From NCBI GenBank assembly GCA_022820025.1, contig JAJEGF010000030.1:62001-126000 (forward strand): 64,000 nt of DNA. Reading direction: 5' to 3'. The notes under the pieces were generated by a model, which saw nothing but the letters and a program-made list of their open reading frames with translations, was not told where the DNA came from and did not search any database. Of this stretch, positions 1-9,720 are shown in pieces. How positions within the stretch are numbered: position 1 is the stretch's first letter; each line of letters opens with the position of its first letter. This stretch comes from Chloroflexota bacterium. GTDB taxonomy: Bacteria > Chloroflexota > UBA11872. The position numbers were made by a program, and so were the translations under genes.

Positions 1-1256
1 CCCAGCGACAGGCTGCCGATCACCACGCCTGGCAGGCCATGGCGCAAGTACAAGTCGCCGGTGTGCGTCATGCCGAACGACGTTCGATTGCCCTCCACGC
101 CTCGGAAGGCGCTGCTGACCTGGGGCGAGAACGGCGCCGGCTTGTCCGGCCAGACCGCGCGCGGCACGAACGCAAAGGCGGGAATCAGTGCCAGGTCCGC
201 GCCCGTGACTTCCAGGTCCACGGCGTCGCCGTTCGCCAGGATCGACGCCACGATTTCACCCGAGGTGTGCCGGTTCGCCAGCGTCCGCAGCGCCGCGTGC
301 AGAAACTCGCGCGGGCCGGCCTTGACCAGTTCGCCAGCCAGCGCCAGGGGAGCGGTCGCTAGGCTCGCCGCATCCGTCGGCCGCTCAAGCACGCCCCGGT
401 GGACCCGATCCCGGTAGATCGTTACCGCGCCGAACATCACGACCACCGCCGCCGCAACGGCGAGCGCGAACCGCAAGCCGCCCAGCCGTCGGACCCGGAA
501 GTTGTAGAGCCCCGCCAGGCCCACCAGTAGAAATGCGAACACGTGCTTGGCCCCAAAGGCCACCGTGAACGTCGCCTCGATTGGCGCGATCACCGCAAGC
601 ACCGCCGCTGCAGCTCCAGGCCTTACTCGTTCCCGCCGAAACAAATGGACGCCGGCCAGCAGCACGGCGAACTGGCTGAAGCCGCCGATCTGTAGCAGGA
701 GGTTGAAGTCGTCGGTCAGCCGCTCCTGGAGATCGAGGCTGGCGAACGTAGCTCCCCGATCCAGCAGCAGCACGCCGCGGGCGATCACGCCAACGGCATA
801 GATCAGGCCCACGACCATCCACGGCGTCTGCGCGGGCAAGGCCACTGGTATCTGCGGTATCCGCCCAACCGCGCGTCGCCACCACGGCGCGTAGTAGCCG
901 GCGTACGTCAGCGTCAGCGCCAATATGGCCAGGGCCACCGCCGGCCCCCGCGTGTCGTCGATGTTGACGAAGATGAACGGTTCAGCCAGGTCGCTCCCGG
1001 CCTCGACCAGCAACGTCCGCATGCCGAAGTCGAGAAAGAAGAACAGTCCGATCGGCACGATCGGCTGGAACAGGTCGCCGCGGCTGATCAACGCATGTAC
1101 GGCGGGCGCCAGCGCCAACACCGACAGCACCACGGCCAGCGCGGAAACTGCGGATCCGGCGGGCAACGCGCCAATCAGGAGCGCGGCAGCCGCCCCCGCC
1201 ACCGCGGCGCCCGCGACGGCCAGCAAGGCGACCAGGAGCCGGCTCGAACGGCCCAT
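1..1256 (-). CDS. Polytopic membrane protein, O-antigen/oligosaccharide repeat-unit polymerase (Wzy)-like, 3' end beyond window
   Basis: Manual minus-strand translation from ATG at 1256 stays open to the window edge: MGRSSRLLVALLAVAGAAVAG...FIFVNIDDTRGPAVALAILALTLTYAGYYAPWW...IPAFAFVPRAVWPDKPAPFSPQVSSAF... Many TM segments and a 'PRAVWPDKP' loop typical of Wzy-like polymerases. Absent from the ORF track because it is open-ended. Confidence 0.65.
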   Translation of the reverse strand, partial: MGRSSRLLVALLAVAGAAVAGAAAALLIGALPAGSAVSALAVVLSVLALAPAVHALISRGDLFQPIVPIGLFFFLDFGMRTLLVEAGSDLAEPFIFVNIDDTRGPAVALAILALTLTYAGYYAPWWRRAVGRIPQIPVALPAQTPWMVVGLIYAVGVIARGVLLLDRGATFASLDLQERLTDDFNLLLQIGGFSQFAVLLAGVHLFRRERVRPGAAAAVLAVIAPIEATFTVAFGAKHVFAFLLVGLAGLYNFRVRRLGGLRFALAVAAAVVVMFGAVTIYRDRVHRGVLERPTDAASLATAPLALAGELVKAGPREFLHAALRTLANRHTSGEIVASILANGDAVDLEVTGADLALIPAFAFVPRAVWPDKPAPFSPQVSSAFRGVEGNRTSFGMTHTGDLYLRHGLPGVVIGSLSL

Positions 1257-1330
1257 GCCTAGAGTCGGCGCACGGCGCCGACCAATGACGTCCGCCCGGC
1301 GTGCACGCACCAGCGGGCGCCTCCTCGGAG

Positions 1331-2344
1331 CTAGGCCATTCGCTCCGCTTGCTCGCGCGAGATCTCGTGACGCAGCGGCTCACCGGCAACGTGGCGGGCG
1401 ATCTCGTCCACCATCCGGCCCATCTGCCGCGCTCGCGTTTCCAGCGTGAAACCGGCGATGTGGGGCGTGAGGACCGCGTTGGGCAGATCCCGGAACGGCG
1501 AGTCGGCCGGCAACGGCTCCTCGTCGAACACGTCCAGCACCGCATCGACATTCCCGGCGGCCAATACGTCGAGCAGCGCGTCCTGGTCCACCAGCCAGGC
1601 CCGCGCGCAGTTGACGAACAGCGCCCCCGGCTTCATCAGGTCCAGTTCCCGCCGTCCGATCATGTGGTGCGTCTCGGGCAGGATCGGCGCGTGCAGGGTC
1701 ACCACGTCGCTGGTGCGCATCAGCGTGTCCAGGTCCGCCAGTTGCACGCCCAGGTCGGCGGCCCCCTGCTCGTCGACAAACGGGTCGTAAAGCACCACGT
1801 CGGGCGTGAAGGCCCGCAGCAACGGGATCACGCGGCGCCCAACCATGCTGGCGGCAACCACGCCCACCCGTCGCTCGGCCAGCAATCCGCCGACGTTGGA
1901 ACCGCCGCTGGATTGTTTCCAGCCGCCGGCTCTCAGCGTCTCCTGGTGACCGATATATCCGCGCAGCCCCAGCAGGATGGCCCCAATGGTGTACTCCGCC
2001 ACCGCTTCGGCAATCACGTCCGCCGCATGGGTCACGCGGATTCCGTTGACCCAGGCCGACTCGTCCACGTAGGGACGGACGGAGCCGGCGGCGTGCGCCA
2101 CGATCTCCAGGTTCGGTGCGGCGGCTAGCGCCGCCAGGTCCAGCTTGGGACTGCCCCAACCGGTAATGACGGCCCGCACGTCGGGATCCAGGTGCTCCAT
2201 CAGGTCGTCCTGCGTCCAGGGTTCGTCGCCGTCGTTGCTGACCACGTGGGCGGCCAGCGTTTCCAGGCGGGCCTCGTCCTCGGGTTTCAGGGTCATCTCG
2301 CGCAGCGGCCGGTGCACGGTGACCACGATCGTTCCGGTAGCCAT
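1331..2344 (-). CDS. D-isomer-specific 2-hydroxyacid dehydrogenase (phosphoglycerate dehydrogenase-like)
   Basis: 337 aa; NAD-binding region (GVVAASMVGRRVIPLLRAF), TLHAPILPETHHMIGRRELDLMKPGALFVNCARAWLVDQDALLD, VFDEEPLP, TPHIAGFT. Confidence 0.85.
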   Translation of the reverse strand: MATGTIVVTVHRPLREMTLKPEDEARLETLAAHVVSNDGDEPWTQDDLMEHLDPDVRAVITGWGSPKLDLAALAAAPNLEIVAHAAGSVRPYVDESAWVNGIRVTHAADVIAEAVAEYTIGAILLGLRGYIGHQETLRAGGWKQSSGGSNVGGLLAERRVGVVAASMVGRRVIPLLRAFTPDVVLYDPFVDEQGAADLGVQLADLDTLMRTSDVVTLHAPILPETHHMIGRRELDLMKPGALFVNCARAWLVDQDALLDVLAAGNVDAVLDVFDEEPLPADSPFRDLPNAVLTPHIAGFTLETRARQMGRMVDEIARHVAGEPLRHEISREQAERMA

Positions 2345-2404
2345 GGGGCGGCGTTCACTTCCTCGGCGTGGGGTGGCGCAACATACCGCGCGGACGGGAA
2401 GCGC

Positions 2405-3598
2405 TCATTCCGTGGCCGCCACCGTGGCGTAGATTTCGCCCAACGCCCGCGCCGTTCGATCCCAGCGAAAGCGTCGAGCCAGCGCCAGTCCGGCAGCCTG
2501 CGCGCTGCGGCGCCTCTCGTCGTCCTTCAGCAGCCGCGCCGCGGCTGCCGCCAGCCCGCGCGTGTCCGTGGCGTTCGCCTGCAGGGCGGCGTCCCCGGCG
2601 GTCTCGCGAAACGCGGCGCAGTCCGAGGTGACCGCCGGCGTTCCGCAGGCCATGGCCTCCAGCGCCGGCCAGCCAAAGCCCTCCCAGTGCGACGGGGTCA
2701 GCAGGACCTGGCAGCAGGCATAGAGCGCGGGAAGGTCCGGCTCGGGCATATAGCCGGTTTCCGCGATCCGCGATTCCAACCCCAGGCTTCGCGCCAGCCG
2801 CCACTGGTCCGTGGTCAGGCGCTGGCCTGCTTTGACGAAGCCGCAGTCGACGTCGTGCGTTTGGCGCAGGGCGTGCACGACCCGCAGCGCGCCCTCGATG
2901 TTCTTGTAGGCATCGGCGCCTCCGACGTGCAGCAGCAACGGGATCTCCGGCAGCTCCAGCCGTTCACGAAGCCGGGCCACGCGCTCCGCCGCCGGAGCGC
3001 GAAAATGGTCCGCCACACCGCTGTGCACCACCTGCACCCGCGCCGGGTCGCAGTCCAGGTACCGCTGCACGTCGTCGGCCGTGGCCTGGCTGACGCAGAC
3101 GACGCGGGCGGCCCGCCGGAGATGGCGAACGGCATAGCGAAAGGCCGTGAGAGCGACGCGCGACGTTCGCGCGCCCGGAATCCGACCGTCGGCCATGCGC
3201 AGCAGCATCAGGTCGTGACAGGTCACCACCGTGCGCCGTGGCCCCAGCGTGGCTGCCAGGTGGGCGTACGAGTGGTCCACGATGTGATGCACGGTGGCCG
3301 ATTCGCCGGACACTCGGCGTGGGTAATCCGCGTAGCGCACCCGGTATTTGCCCACGTTCTCGGCCAGGCGTCCGAATGGGCTGTCGTCATGCTCCGGCCA
3401 TGGGGGCGGTGTCACCGTGTGCACGTTCAGCGGCGGGTCCAGGTACCGCAGCGCCCGCTCCAGCGTCCGGCCATAGCGGTCCATCGAGGGCCGGCACTCG
3501 CTGGGATTCACGAGATAGAGGTTGACGCGCGGCCGCGCCCTGGAACCCTCATCCGATGGCCGCTGCGCGCTCATGGCTTGCGTGCCAGGACTTCCCAA
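2405..3598 (-). CDS. Glycosyltransferase family 4 (GT1 fold)
   Basis: 397 aa; HVGGADAYKNIEGALRV, LLTPSHWEGFGWPALEAMACGTPAVTSDCAAFRE motif. Confidence 0.85.
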   Translation of the reverse strand: MGSPGTQAMSAQRPSDEGSRARPRVNLYLVNPSECRPSMDRYGRTLERALRYLDPPLNVHTVTPPPWPEHDDSPFGRLAENVGKYRVRYADYPRRVSGESATVHHIVDHSYAHLAATLGPRRTVVTCHDLMLLRMADGRIPGARTSRVALTAFRYAVRHLRRAARVVCVSQATADDVQRYLDCDPARVQVVHSGVADHFRAPAAERVARLRERLELPEIPLLLHVGGADAYKNIEGALRVVHALRQTHDVDCGFVKAGQRLTTDQWRLARSLGLESRIAETGYMPEPDLPALYACCQVLLTPSHWEGFGWPALEAMACGTPAVTSDCAAFRETAGDAALQANATDTRGLAAAAARLLKDDERRRSAQAAGLALARRFRWDRTARALGEIYATVAATE

Positions 3599-4248
3599 CT
3601 GGCTGCCCAGACCTGATTCAGCACCGGCAGCCGCAGCAGCCAGGGCGCGGCCCTGATCAGTCCCAGCTGCGCCGCCAGCGGTAGTGGGCCCATGCGATCC
3701 ACCCGCTCTACCTCGAATCCGGCGTCCAGGAACAGCTGGCGAACCGCCGCGCGGGTGAAGCCACGGCGGTGCGTGTAGTCGTTCCAGACCACGCGCGGCC
3801 GCGCCATCGGAACCGACGCCAGCGCCAACCCGCCGGGCCGCAGTACCGAGTGCATCTCGCGCACGGCGTCCCAGGGACGGTCCAGGTGTTCCAGCACGTC
3901 CCTGGCAATCACAGCGTCGAACCGCCTGCGCGGAAACGGCAGCCGCCGTCCCTCGTCGGCATCCCAGGCCACGACTCGGCCGTATCGACCGGCGCGTTCA
4001 AGAGCCCCGCGGTCGTGATCGACTCCGATCACGCGCACGCCGCACGGCGCCGCCCGCGAGACGCCGCCTGGTCCGCAGCCCAGGTCCAGCACCAGCCAGA
4101 CGGACCCCAGGCGTCGAAAGTACTCGCGCACGAGTTGGGGCGGCGCCCCGGTTCCCCGGTAGTACGCGCGCTTGCGAACCGGCGGCGCCGACTGGCCGTT
4201 CATGGATCGCGGCGTTTCGCCGGCCGGGTGCGGACTTGCTTCAGGCAT
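3571..4248 (-). CDS. Class I SAM-dependent methyltransferase
   Basis: 225 aa; VLDLGCGPGGVS motif I, FDAVIARDVLEHLDRPWDAVREMHSVLRPGGLALASVP. Confidence 0.85.
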   Translation of the reverse strand: MPEASPHPAGETPRSMNGQSAPPVRKRAYYRGTGAPPQLVREYFRRLGSVWLVLDLGCGPGGVSRAAPCGVRVIGVDHDRGALERAGRYGRVVAWDADEGRRLPFPRRRFDAVIARDVLEHLDRPWDAVREMHSVLRPGGLALASVPMARPRVVWNDYTHRRGFTRAAVRQLFLDAGFEVERVDRMGPLPLAAQLGLIRAAPWLLRLPVLNQVWAASWEVLARKP

Positions 4249-5363
4249 CCCGCCAACCGTCGCGCCACCACCGCGTGCGTGAAATGGCGTTGGACACGGA
4301 CCCGACCTCGCGCGGCCAGATGTTCGCGCAAGTCGGAGTCCTCGATCAGGCGCTGCAAGGCGGCTCGCAGCCGCCCGACGTCGCGCTCCGGAACTACGAT
4401 GCCGGCATTGCCGATCACGTGCGGAATCTCGCCGGAGTCCGTCCCCACCACCGGGCAGCCCGCCGCCATGGCCTCGATCAGCACGTGCCCGAACTGCTCG
4501 GCCCAGTCCGCGGTCGCATGGGACGGCAGAACGAGTGCGTCCAGCGCGGCCAATAGGGCGCTTACCCGGTAGTGGTCGGCGTCCTCGACCAGCCTCAGTC
4601 GCCCGGATAACGCTGCGTGTCTGAAGCGCATCTTCAACGCATCGCCCAATGGTCCCCGGCCAACCGCCAGGAACGTCCAGTCAAGATGCCCAAGCCCAAC
4701 CAGCGCCTCCGCCAGGTCCAGCACCCCCTTTTCGGGGATCAGTCGCCCGGCAAAGCCGAGGACAACGCCGGACAGCCCCAATTCGCGTCGTACCCGCCGC
4801 CGGGTCTGATCCGGCCGATCCGGCGGATCGACGCCGACCTGTGGCATGCGATGGATCGGGTGGCCGAAACCTGATGCGCGCAGTTGCTCGCAGGCCGCCT
4901 GGTTCCCGGCAAAGGCCGCTCGGGCCGCGCGCAGCGCACCGCGCTCCAGAATGCGCAGCGGCAGCGTCCATCGACGGTTGGGCGGGCTGCCCCAAGTGAA
5001 GAACGTGAACGTCGGACACCCCGGCAACAGCCGGGCCAGCCAGCGGCCCTGCAGGGCCAGCAGCGAGTGCGGCTCCTGCTCGACCAGCACGACCTCCGGC
5101 CGGAAACGCCTGGCCGCCGGCAGAAGCCGCGGGTCCACGTGAAAGGTCAGCGTGCCGTGCCCGCGAAACAGCGCCCGAGCGACGTGCAAGCGCACGCGGG
5201 AATGCGCCGGCGGCTCCGGGTTCACGAGTCCGAAGTGCGGATCCAGCCAGCCGTTCGGGACCGCCAGCAGGGCCGCATGCCCCGGCGACAGGTCGGCGAA
5301 CGCTTCCCACTTCCGCTGGTTGAATCGCCGCAGGTAGGTATGACTCAGCACCAGCACGCGCAC
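4200..5363 (-). CDS. Glycosyltransferase (GT4-like)
   Basis: 387 aa; GFAGRLIPEKGVLDLAEAL, LPSHATADWAEQFGHVLIEAMAAGCPVVGTDSGEIPHVIGNAG. Confidence 0.85.
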   Translation of the reverse strand: MRVLVLSHTYLRRFNQRKWEAFADLSPGHAALLAVPNGWLDPHFGLVNPEPPAHSRVRLHVARALFRGHGTLTFHVDPRLLPAARRFRPEVVLVEQEPHSLLALQGRWLARLLPGCPTFTFFTWGSPPNRRWTLPLRILERGALRAARAAFAGNQAACEQLRASGFGHPIHRMPQVGVDPPDRPDQTRRRVRRELGLSGVVLGFAGRLIPEKGVLDLAEALVGLGHLDWTFLAVGRGPLGDALKMRFRHAALSGRLRLVEDADHYRVSALLAALDALVLPSHATADWAEQFGHVLIEAMAAGCPVVGTDSGEIPHVIGNAGIVVPERDVGRLRAALQRLIEDSDLREHLAARGRVRVQRHFTHAVVARRLAGCLKQVRTRPAKRRDP

Positions 5364-5628
5364 CCGCCGCCACCCTTCCCTACGCCGGGTGGCTGCGTGT
5401 GAACCTAACCGGAACCGGCGCGCTCGAGACTTCGTGAGTACTGCGTCTCGGCCCGCCGTGGGAAAATGCGCGCGCGTAGCGCGCCCCGCCGCGCAGCGCC
5501 CATACGGTAGCGGTCTTGTGCCCGTTCTGTCTCCGGCGGGCTGTCGGAGATGCAGAGCAGGCAGGGCTGGCGGAGCGCGCCCGGGCTCGAATCATCGCGG
5601 GAGACCCTGAACGAGCGGCTGGCCAGCC

Positions 5629-7842
5629 ATGCGAACGCCCGATATCCACGATCTGCTGAAAACCCGCTTCGGCTACGACGAGTTCCGCCCGCTCCAGGCC
5701 GAAATCATCCAAACCGTGCTCGATGGGCGCGACGCCCTGGTGCTGATGCCCACCGGCGGCGGGAAGTCTCTCTGCTACCAGCTACCCGCCCTGTGCCTGG
5801 ACGGTTTGACGTTGGTGGTTTCGCCCCTGATCGCCCTCATGAAGGACCAGGTGGATGCCCTGCGCGCCAATGGCGTGGCGGCGGCCTTCGTCAACAGCAC
5901 GGTCCCGCCGCACGAAGCTCGCGGCACGCTGGCGGAGGGCAGGGCGGGCCGCCTGAAGATCCTCTACATCGCCCCGGAACGCCTGGCCGTTCCGGGATTC
6001 CGTGAGTTTCTTGGGTCAGTTGACGTCAGCCAGATCGCGATCGACGAAGCCCACTGTATTTCCGAGTGGGGCCACGACTTCCGTCCCGACTATCGGAACC
6101 TGCACGTGTTGCGCGAGCGCTTTCCCGCCGCGCCCGTCATGGCCCTTACCGCCACGGCCACCGCCCAGGTCCGGGACGACATCGTGAGGCAATTGGCGAT
6201 CCCGCAAGCACGGCAGTTCGTGGCCAGCTTTGACCGCCAGAATCTGACCTATCTCGTCCGCCCCAAGCGCGGGGCCTACGAGGCGCTGCTCAATCTCCTT
6301 CGACAGCATGCCGACGGCTCGGCCATCGTCTACTGCCTCTCCCGCCAGAACACCGAGGACCTGGCGGCGGACCTCGGCGACGAGGGCATCCAGGCGCTGC
6401 CCTACCACGCCGGCCTCGATCCGGCCGTTCGTCGAACGACCCAGGAACGGTTCATCCGGGACGAAGTCCGGGTTGTCACGGCGACCATTGCCTTCGGCAT
6501 GGGCATCGACAAGCCGGACGTGCGGTTGATCGTTCACTACCACCTGCCCAAGACCCTGGAGGGCTATTACCAGGAAACGGGACGCGCCGGCCGCGACGGG
6601 CTGCCCAGTACCTGTGTGCTTTTCTTCGGAGCGTCGGACCGGCACGCGCTGACCGGCTTCATTGAGCAGATCGAAGACGAATCCGAGCGCGCGCGCGCTC
6701 GGCACAAGCTGCAGCGAATGATCAGATACAGCCAGCTGCAGACCTGCCGCCGTGCGTACCTGCTTGACTACTTCGGCGAGGCCTACGACCACACGGCCTG
6801 CGGGAGCTGCGATGTTTGCCTCAGCGAGCGCGAGGAGTTCGACGCCACGGAAATCGCCCAGAAACTCCTCTCGGCCATCATCCGCACCGGCGAACGCTTC
6901 GGCGCCGCGCATGTGATCCAGGTCCTGCGGGGCGGGCGTGGGCGTCGACTGCGGGAATCGGGGCACCACCGCCTGTCGGTGCATGGCATCGCCCGCGACT
7001 ATGAACGGGACGAACTGCACGACATCGTGAGCCTGCTGGAAGACGCGGGGCTGGTCGGACGAAGCGCCGACCGCTACCGGTCCCTCGCCGTGACTCCGAG
7101 CGGCCGCGATTTCTTGCGCCGGCGCGAGCCGCTGACGCTCACCCGCGTCAAGCCGCTGGAGGACGATGCTCCCCAGCCCCGGCCCGGGCTCGATCACCTG
7201 GACTTCGACCGTGGCTTGTTCGACCGCCTGCGCGACCTGCGTTGGCGGCTGGCGCAGGCCCGAAATGTTCCGCCCTACGTGATCTTCGGCGACCGGTCGC
7301 TCCAGGAAATGGCCTGTTATCTCCCGCAGAGTCGGGAGGCGTTCTCAGGCATATCCGGCGTCGGCCGGGTGAAGCTGAACGAATTCGCCGACGACTTTCT
7401 GACCGTCATCCGCGACTACGCCGAACCTCTCGGATTGACGGAGCGTCCAAGAAAAACGGGGCGGACGCGGCGTGACCGCGCGACACGACGCCAGGGTTCG
7501 ACCTACCGCCAGACGCTGGACCTCCTGCTGGGCGGTCTGTCGATATCCGAGGTCAGCGAGCGACGGCAACTGACCGAAGCCACCATCATGTCTCACCTGG
7601 AACGCTTAATCGCCTCCGGCGAAACACTGCCGCTCGAGCGCGAACTACCGCCTCACGAGCGATTGACCCGCATAGAGCGGGCGTTTGCCGACGCGAGATC
7701 GTGGAATCTCACGCCGGTCAGGGATCTACTGGGCGACGACTTCTCCTACCAGGAACTACGGCTCGTGCGCGCCTGGCTGGACCAGCAAGGCCGAATGCCG
7801 GGTGACGGCTCGGACAGCAACGCCGAACGGCCGCCGGCCTGA
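5629..7842 (+). CDS. recQ: ATP-dependent DNA helicase RecQ
   Basis: 737 aa; FRPLQAEIIQTVLDGRDALVLMPTGGGKSLCYQLPAL, DEAHCISEWGHDFRPDY, TATATAQVRDDI, YYQETGRAGRDGLPS, RQC zinc cysteines, HRDC-like region. Confidence 0.95.
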   Translation: MRTPDIHDLLKTRFGYDEFRPLQAEIIQTVLDGRDALVLMPTGGGKSLCYQLPALCLDGLTLVVSPLIALMKDQVDALRANGVAAAFVNSTVPPHEARGTLAEGRAGRLKILYIAPERLAVPGFREFLGSVDVSQIAIDEAHCISEWGHDFRPDYRNLHVLRERFPAAPVMALTATATAQVRDDIVRQLAIPQARQFVASFDRQNLTYLVRPKRGAYEALLNLLRQHADGSAIVYCLSRQNTEDLAADLGDEGIQALPYHAGLDPAVRRTTQERFIRDEVRVVTATIAFGMGIDKPDVRLIVHYHLPKTLEGYYQETGRAGRDGLPSTCVLFFGASDRHALTGFIEQIEDESERARARHKLQRMIRYSQLQTCRRAYLLDYFGEAYDHTACGSCDVCLSEREEFDATEIAQKLLSAIIRTGERFGAAHVIQVLRGGRGRRLRESGHHRLSVHGIARDYERDELHDIVSLLEDAGLVGRSADRYRSLAVTPSGRDFLRRREPLTLTRVKPLEDDAPQPRPGLDHLDFDRGLFDRLRDLRWRLAQARNVPPYVIFGDRSLQEMACYLPQSREAFSGISGVGRVKLNEFADDFLTVIRDYAEPLGLTERPRKTGRTRRDRATRRQGSTYRQTLDLLLGGLSISEVSERRQLTEATIMSHLERLIASGETLPLERELPPHERLTRIERAFADARSWNLTPVRDLLGDDFSYQELRLVRAWLDQQGRMPGDGSDSNAERPPA

Positions 7843-7907
7843 CGCACGGGATTCGCCATTCGTGCGAAGCTCGGGGCGGACGACCCGCCGCCCCGGTTGA
7901 CGACACG

Positions 7908-8750
7908 ATGACCGACCTGCTGGAAGACGAATTTGGCGACATCATCGGCAAGGCCCGGTTTGGCCTGAACCTCTCGGCGGAGGACGTCGCCGGCCAGGTC
8001 GGCATCTCAACCGACGACCTCCAGGTGCTGGAGGACTGCGCTCGCAGCCCGACCACGGCTGAGAACGACGCCCTGGCGGCGCTGCTGAACCTGGACCCGG
8101 TGCGCCTGCTGGCCGTTGCCCGGGACGCCTACGTGCCCGACCCGGTGCCGCTGGACCACGGCGGCGCGAGCATCCGCGTCATTCCCTATCCACCCATGCG
8201 CGTCTATCAGTACGTGGTCGGGGACGTCCAAACCGGCCAGGCCGTCGTCGTCGATCCCGGCGCCGTGCCGGACCGGATCCTGGGCGTTCTGGCCGACGAA
8301 GCATGGACGGCGGCCGCAGTCCTCGTTACCCACGCGGACGCCGATCACATCGACGCGCTACCGGCGATTCACGAGGCGCTGAACGTCCCTATCTGGGTCC
8401 ACCCGAACGAACGGCCGCGGCTGCCCGCACTCGAAGGAGCCGACATCCGCACCTACGACCACGGCCAGCGGTTCCAGGCCGGGCCGTTCGAGATCGAAGC
8501 CCGCCGCACGCCTGGACACGCACCGGGGCATTCCTCGCTGGTGCTGCGCGACCTGGTGCTGGTCGGCGACGCCATGTTCGCCGGCTCCCTGGGACGAACC
8601 TCGCTGGGTCCGGCGTACTACGCCGGGCATCTGGCAGCCGTTCGCTCCCAGCTCCTGTCGTTGCCGGCGGCCACGCGTTTGTTTCCCGGCCACGGACCGC
8701 CAACAACGGTCGGCGAGGAGCTGGCGAACAACCCCTTCTTCGCATCGTGA
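7908..8750 (+). CDS. MBL-fold metallo-hydrolase with N-terminal XRE/Cro-type HTH domain
   Basis: 280 aa; N-term LSAEDVAGQVGISTDDLQVLEDCARSPTTAENDALAALL (HTH); C-term THADADHIDALPAI, GHAPGHSSLVL, VGDAMFAGSLGR, FPGHGPPTTVGEE (MBL motifs). Confidence 0.8.
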   Translation: MTDLLEDEFGDIIGKARFGLNLSAEDVAGQVGISTDDLQVLEDCARSPTTAENDALAALLNLDPVRLLAVARDAYVPDPVPLDHGGASIRVIPYPPMRVYQYVVGDVQTGQAVVVDPGAVPDRILGVLADEAWTAAAVLVTHADADHIDALPAIHEALNVPIWVHPNERPRLPALEGADIRTYDHGQRFQAGPFEIEARRTPGHAPGHSSLVLRDLVLVGDAMFAGSLGRTSLGPAYYAGHLAAVRSQLLSLPAATRLFPGHGPPTTVGEELANNPFFAS

Positions 8751-8835
8751 GCCGGGAATAGCCGAACTTCCCCTAAATAGGCGAGAATAGGCGGCGCGCT
8801 CCAGCGACGGGTTGTCTGCGGCTACGAGCCCCCCA

Positions 8836-9639
8836 ATGTTCGCCTTTGACATCTCAACTCGATTCGCAGGCTCCACCCTGCTCTTCCGGTCACTGTCGCT
8901 GGACGACGCGCTCGCGGCGCTGGCGCAAACCGAACTGACGTACGTGGATCTGTGGGCCACGCCGGGCGTGCTTGAGCACGTGAATCCCTTGAGCGATTCC
9001 GCGGATGAGGTGAGGGTTCGCGTGGAAGACCACGATCTCCGGCCCTCATCGATCTCGGCGTACGCCACGTTTGGAAGCGACCTGGTCGCACGGCTGGAGT
9101 TCGCGGCGGCCATTGGCGCCCCGTTGGTAATAGGGACCGCGCCGGTGCGCGAGTACGAACGGCGTGAGGCCGCCGACGACGTGCGGGCGCTGGGCCGCGC
9201 CGCGCAGGACCTGGGCGTGACCCTGGCGCTGGCCAACCAGGTTGGCACCTGGCTTGACGAGCCTTCCGAAATCGCCAGCTTCCTGGACGACGTGGGACAT
9301 CCACGCGTGCAACTGAGCCTCACCCCGCCGCACGCACGGTTGGCCAGTACCACGGTGCGCGCCGTAGCCGACGCCGCCGACGGCCGCGTGGGCCATACGT
9401 GTCTCTGGAGCGTCAGTCCCGCCATGCTCGACGCGGACAATCTGGGCCCTGCCGAGGACCAGGCGCCGGGCCACGGCACGGTCGATTTCCGCGCGCTGAC
9501 CTCCATGCTCGACGAGCGCAATTACTTCGGCATGTTCACGTTCATCTGGGGCAGCACGGAGAACGTGCCGCCCGAGCAGACCGTGGCCGCCATCGCCGCC
9601 GCCCGTGCTCACGTGCTCGACGTTTCCACCCCATCCTGA
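8836..9639 (+). CDS. Sugar phosphate isomerase/epimerase (TIM-barrel AP endonuclease 2 family)
   Basis: MFAFDISTRFAGSTLLFRSLSLDDALAALAQTELTYVDLWATPGVLEHV...; ATG at 8836 preferred over track start 8812 (TTG). Confidence 0.7.
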   Translation: MFAFDISTRFAGSTLLFRSLSLDDALAALAQTELTYVDLWATPGVLEHVNPLSDSADEVRVRVEDHDLRPSSISAYATFGSDLVARLEFAAAIGAPLVIGTAPVREYERREAADDVRALGRAAQDLGVTLALANQVGTWLDEPSEIASFLDDVGHPRVQLSLTPPHARLASTTVRAVADAADGRVGHTCLWSVSPAMLDADNLGPAEDQAPGHGTVDFRALTSMLDERNYFGMFTFIWGSTENVPPEQTVAAIAAARAHVLDVSTPS

Positions 9640-9720
9640 GTTCACCGGGTCGGCGCCGCGAACATGGGGTGCGTTTAGCCCTCGTGCTACGCTAGCCGCC
9701 GCCCACGAGATTGTGAAACG

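Noticed and set aside
2192-3616. 474-aa plus-strand ORF
   Set aside because: Antisense to the dehydrogenase and GT4 genes, with Arg/Gly/Ala-rich shadow composition.
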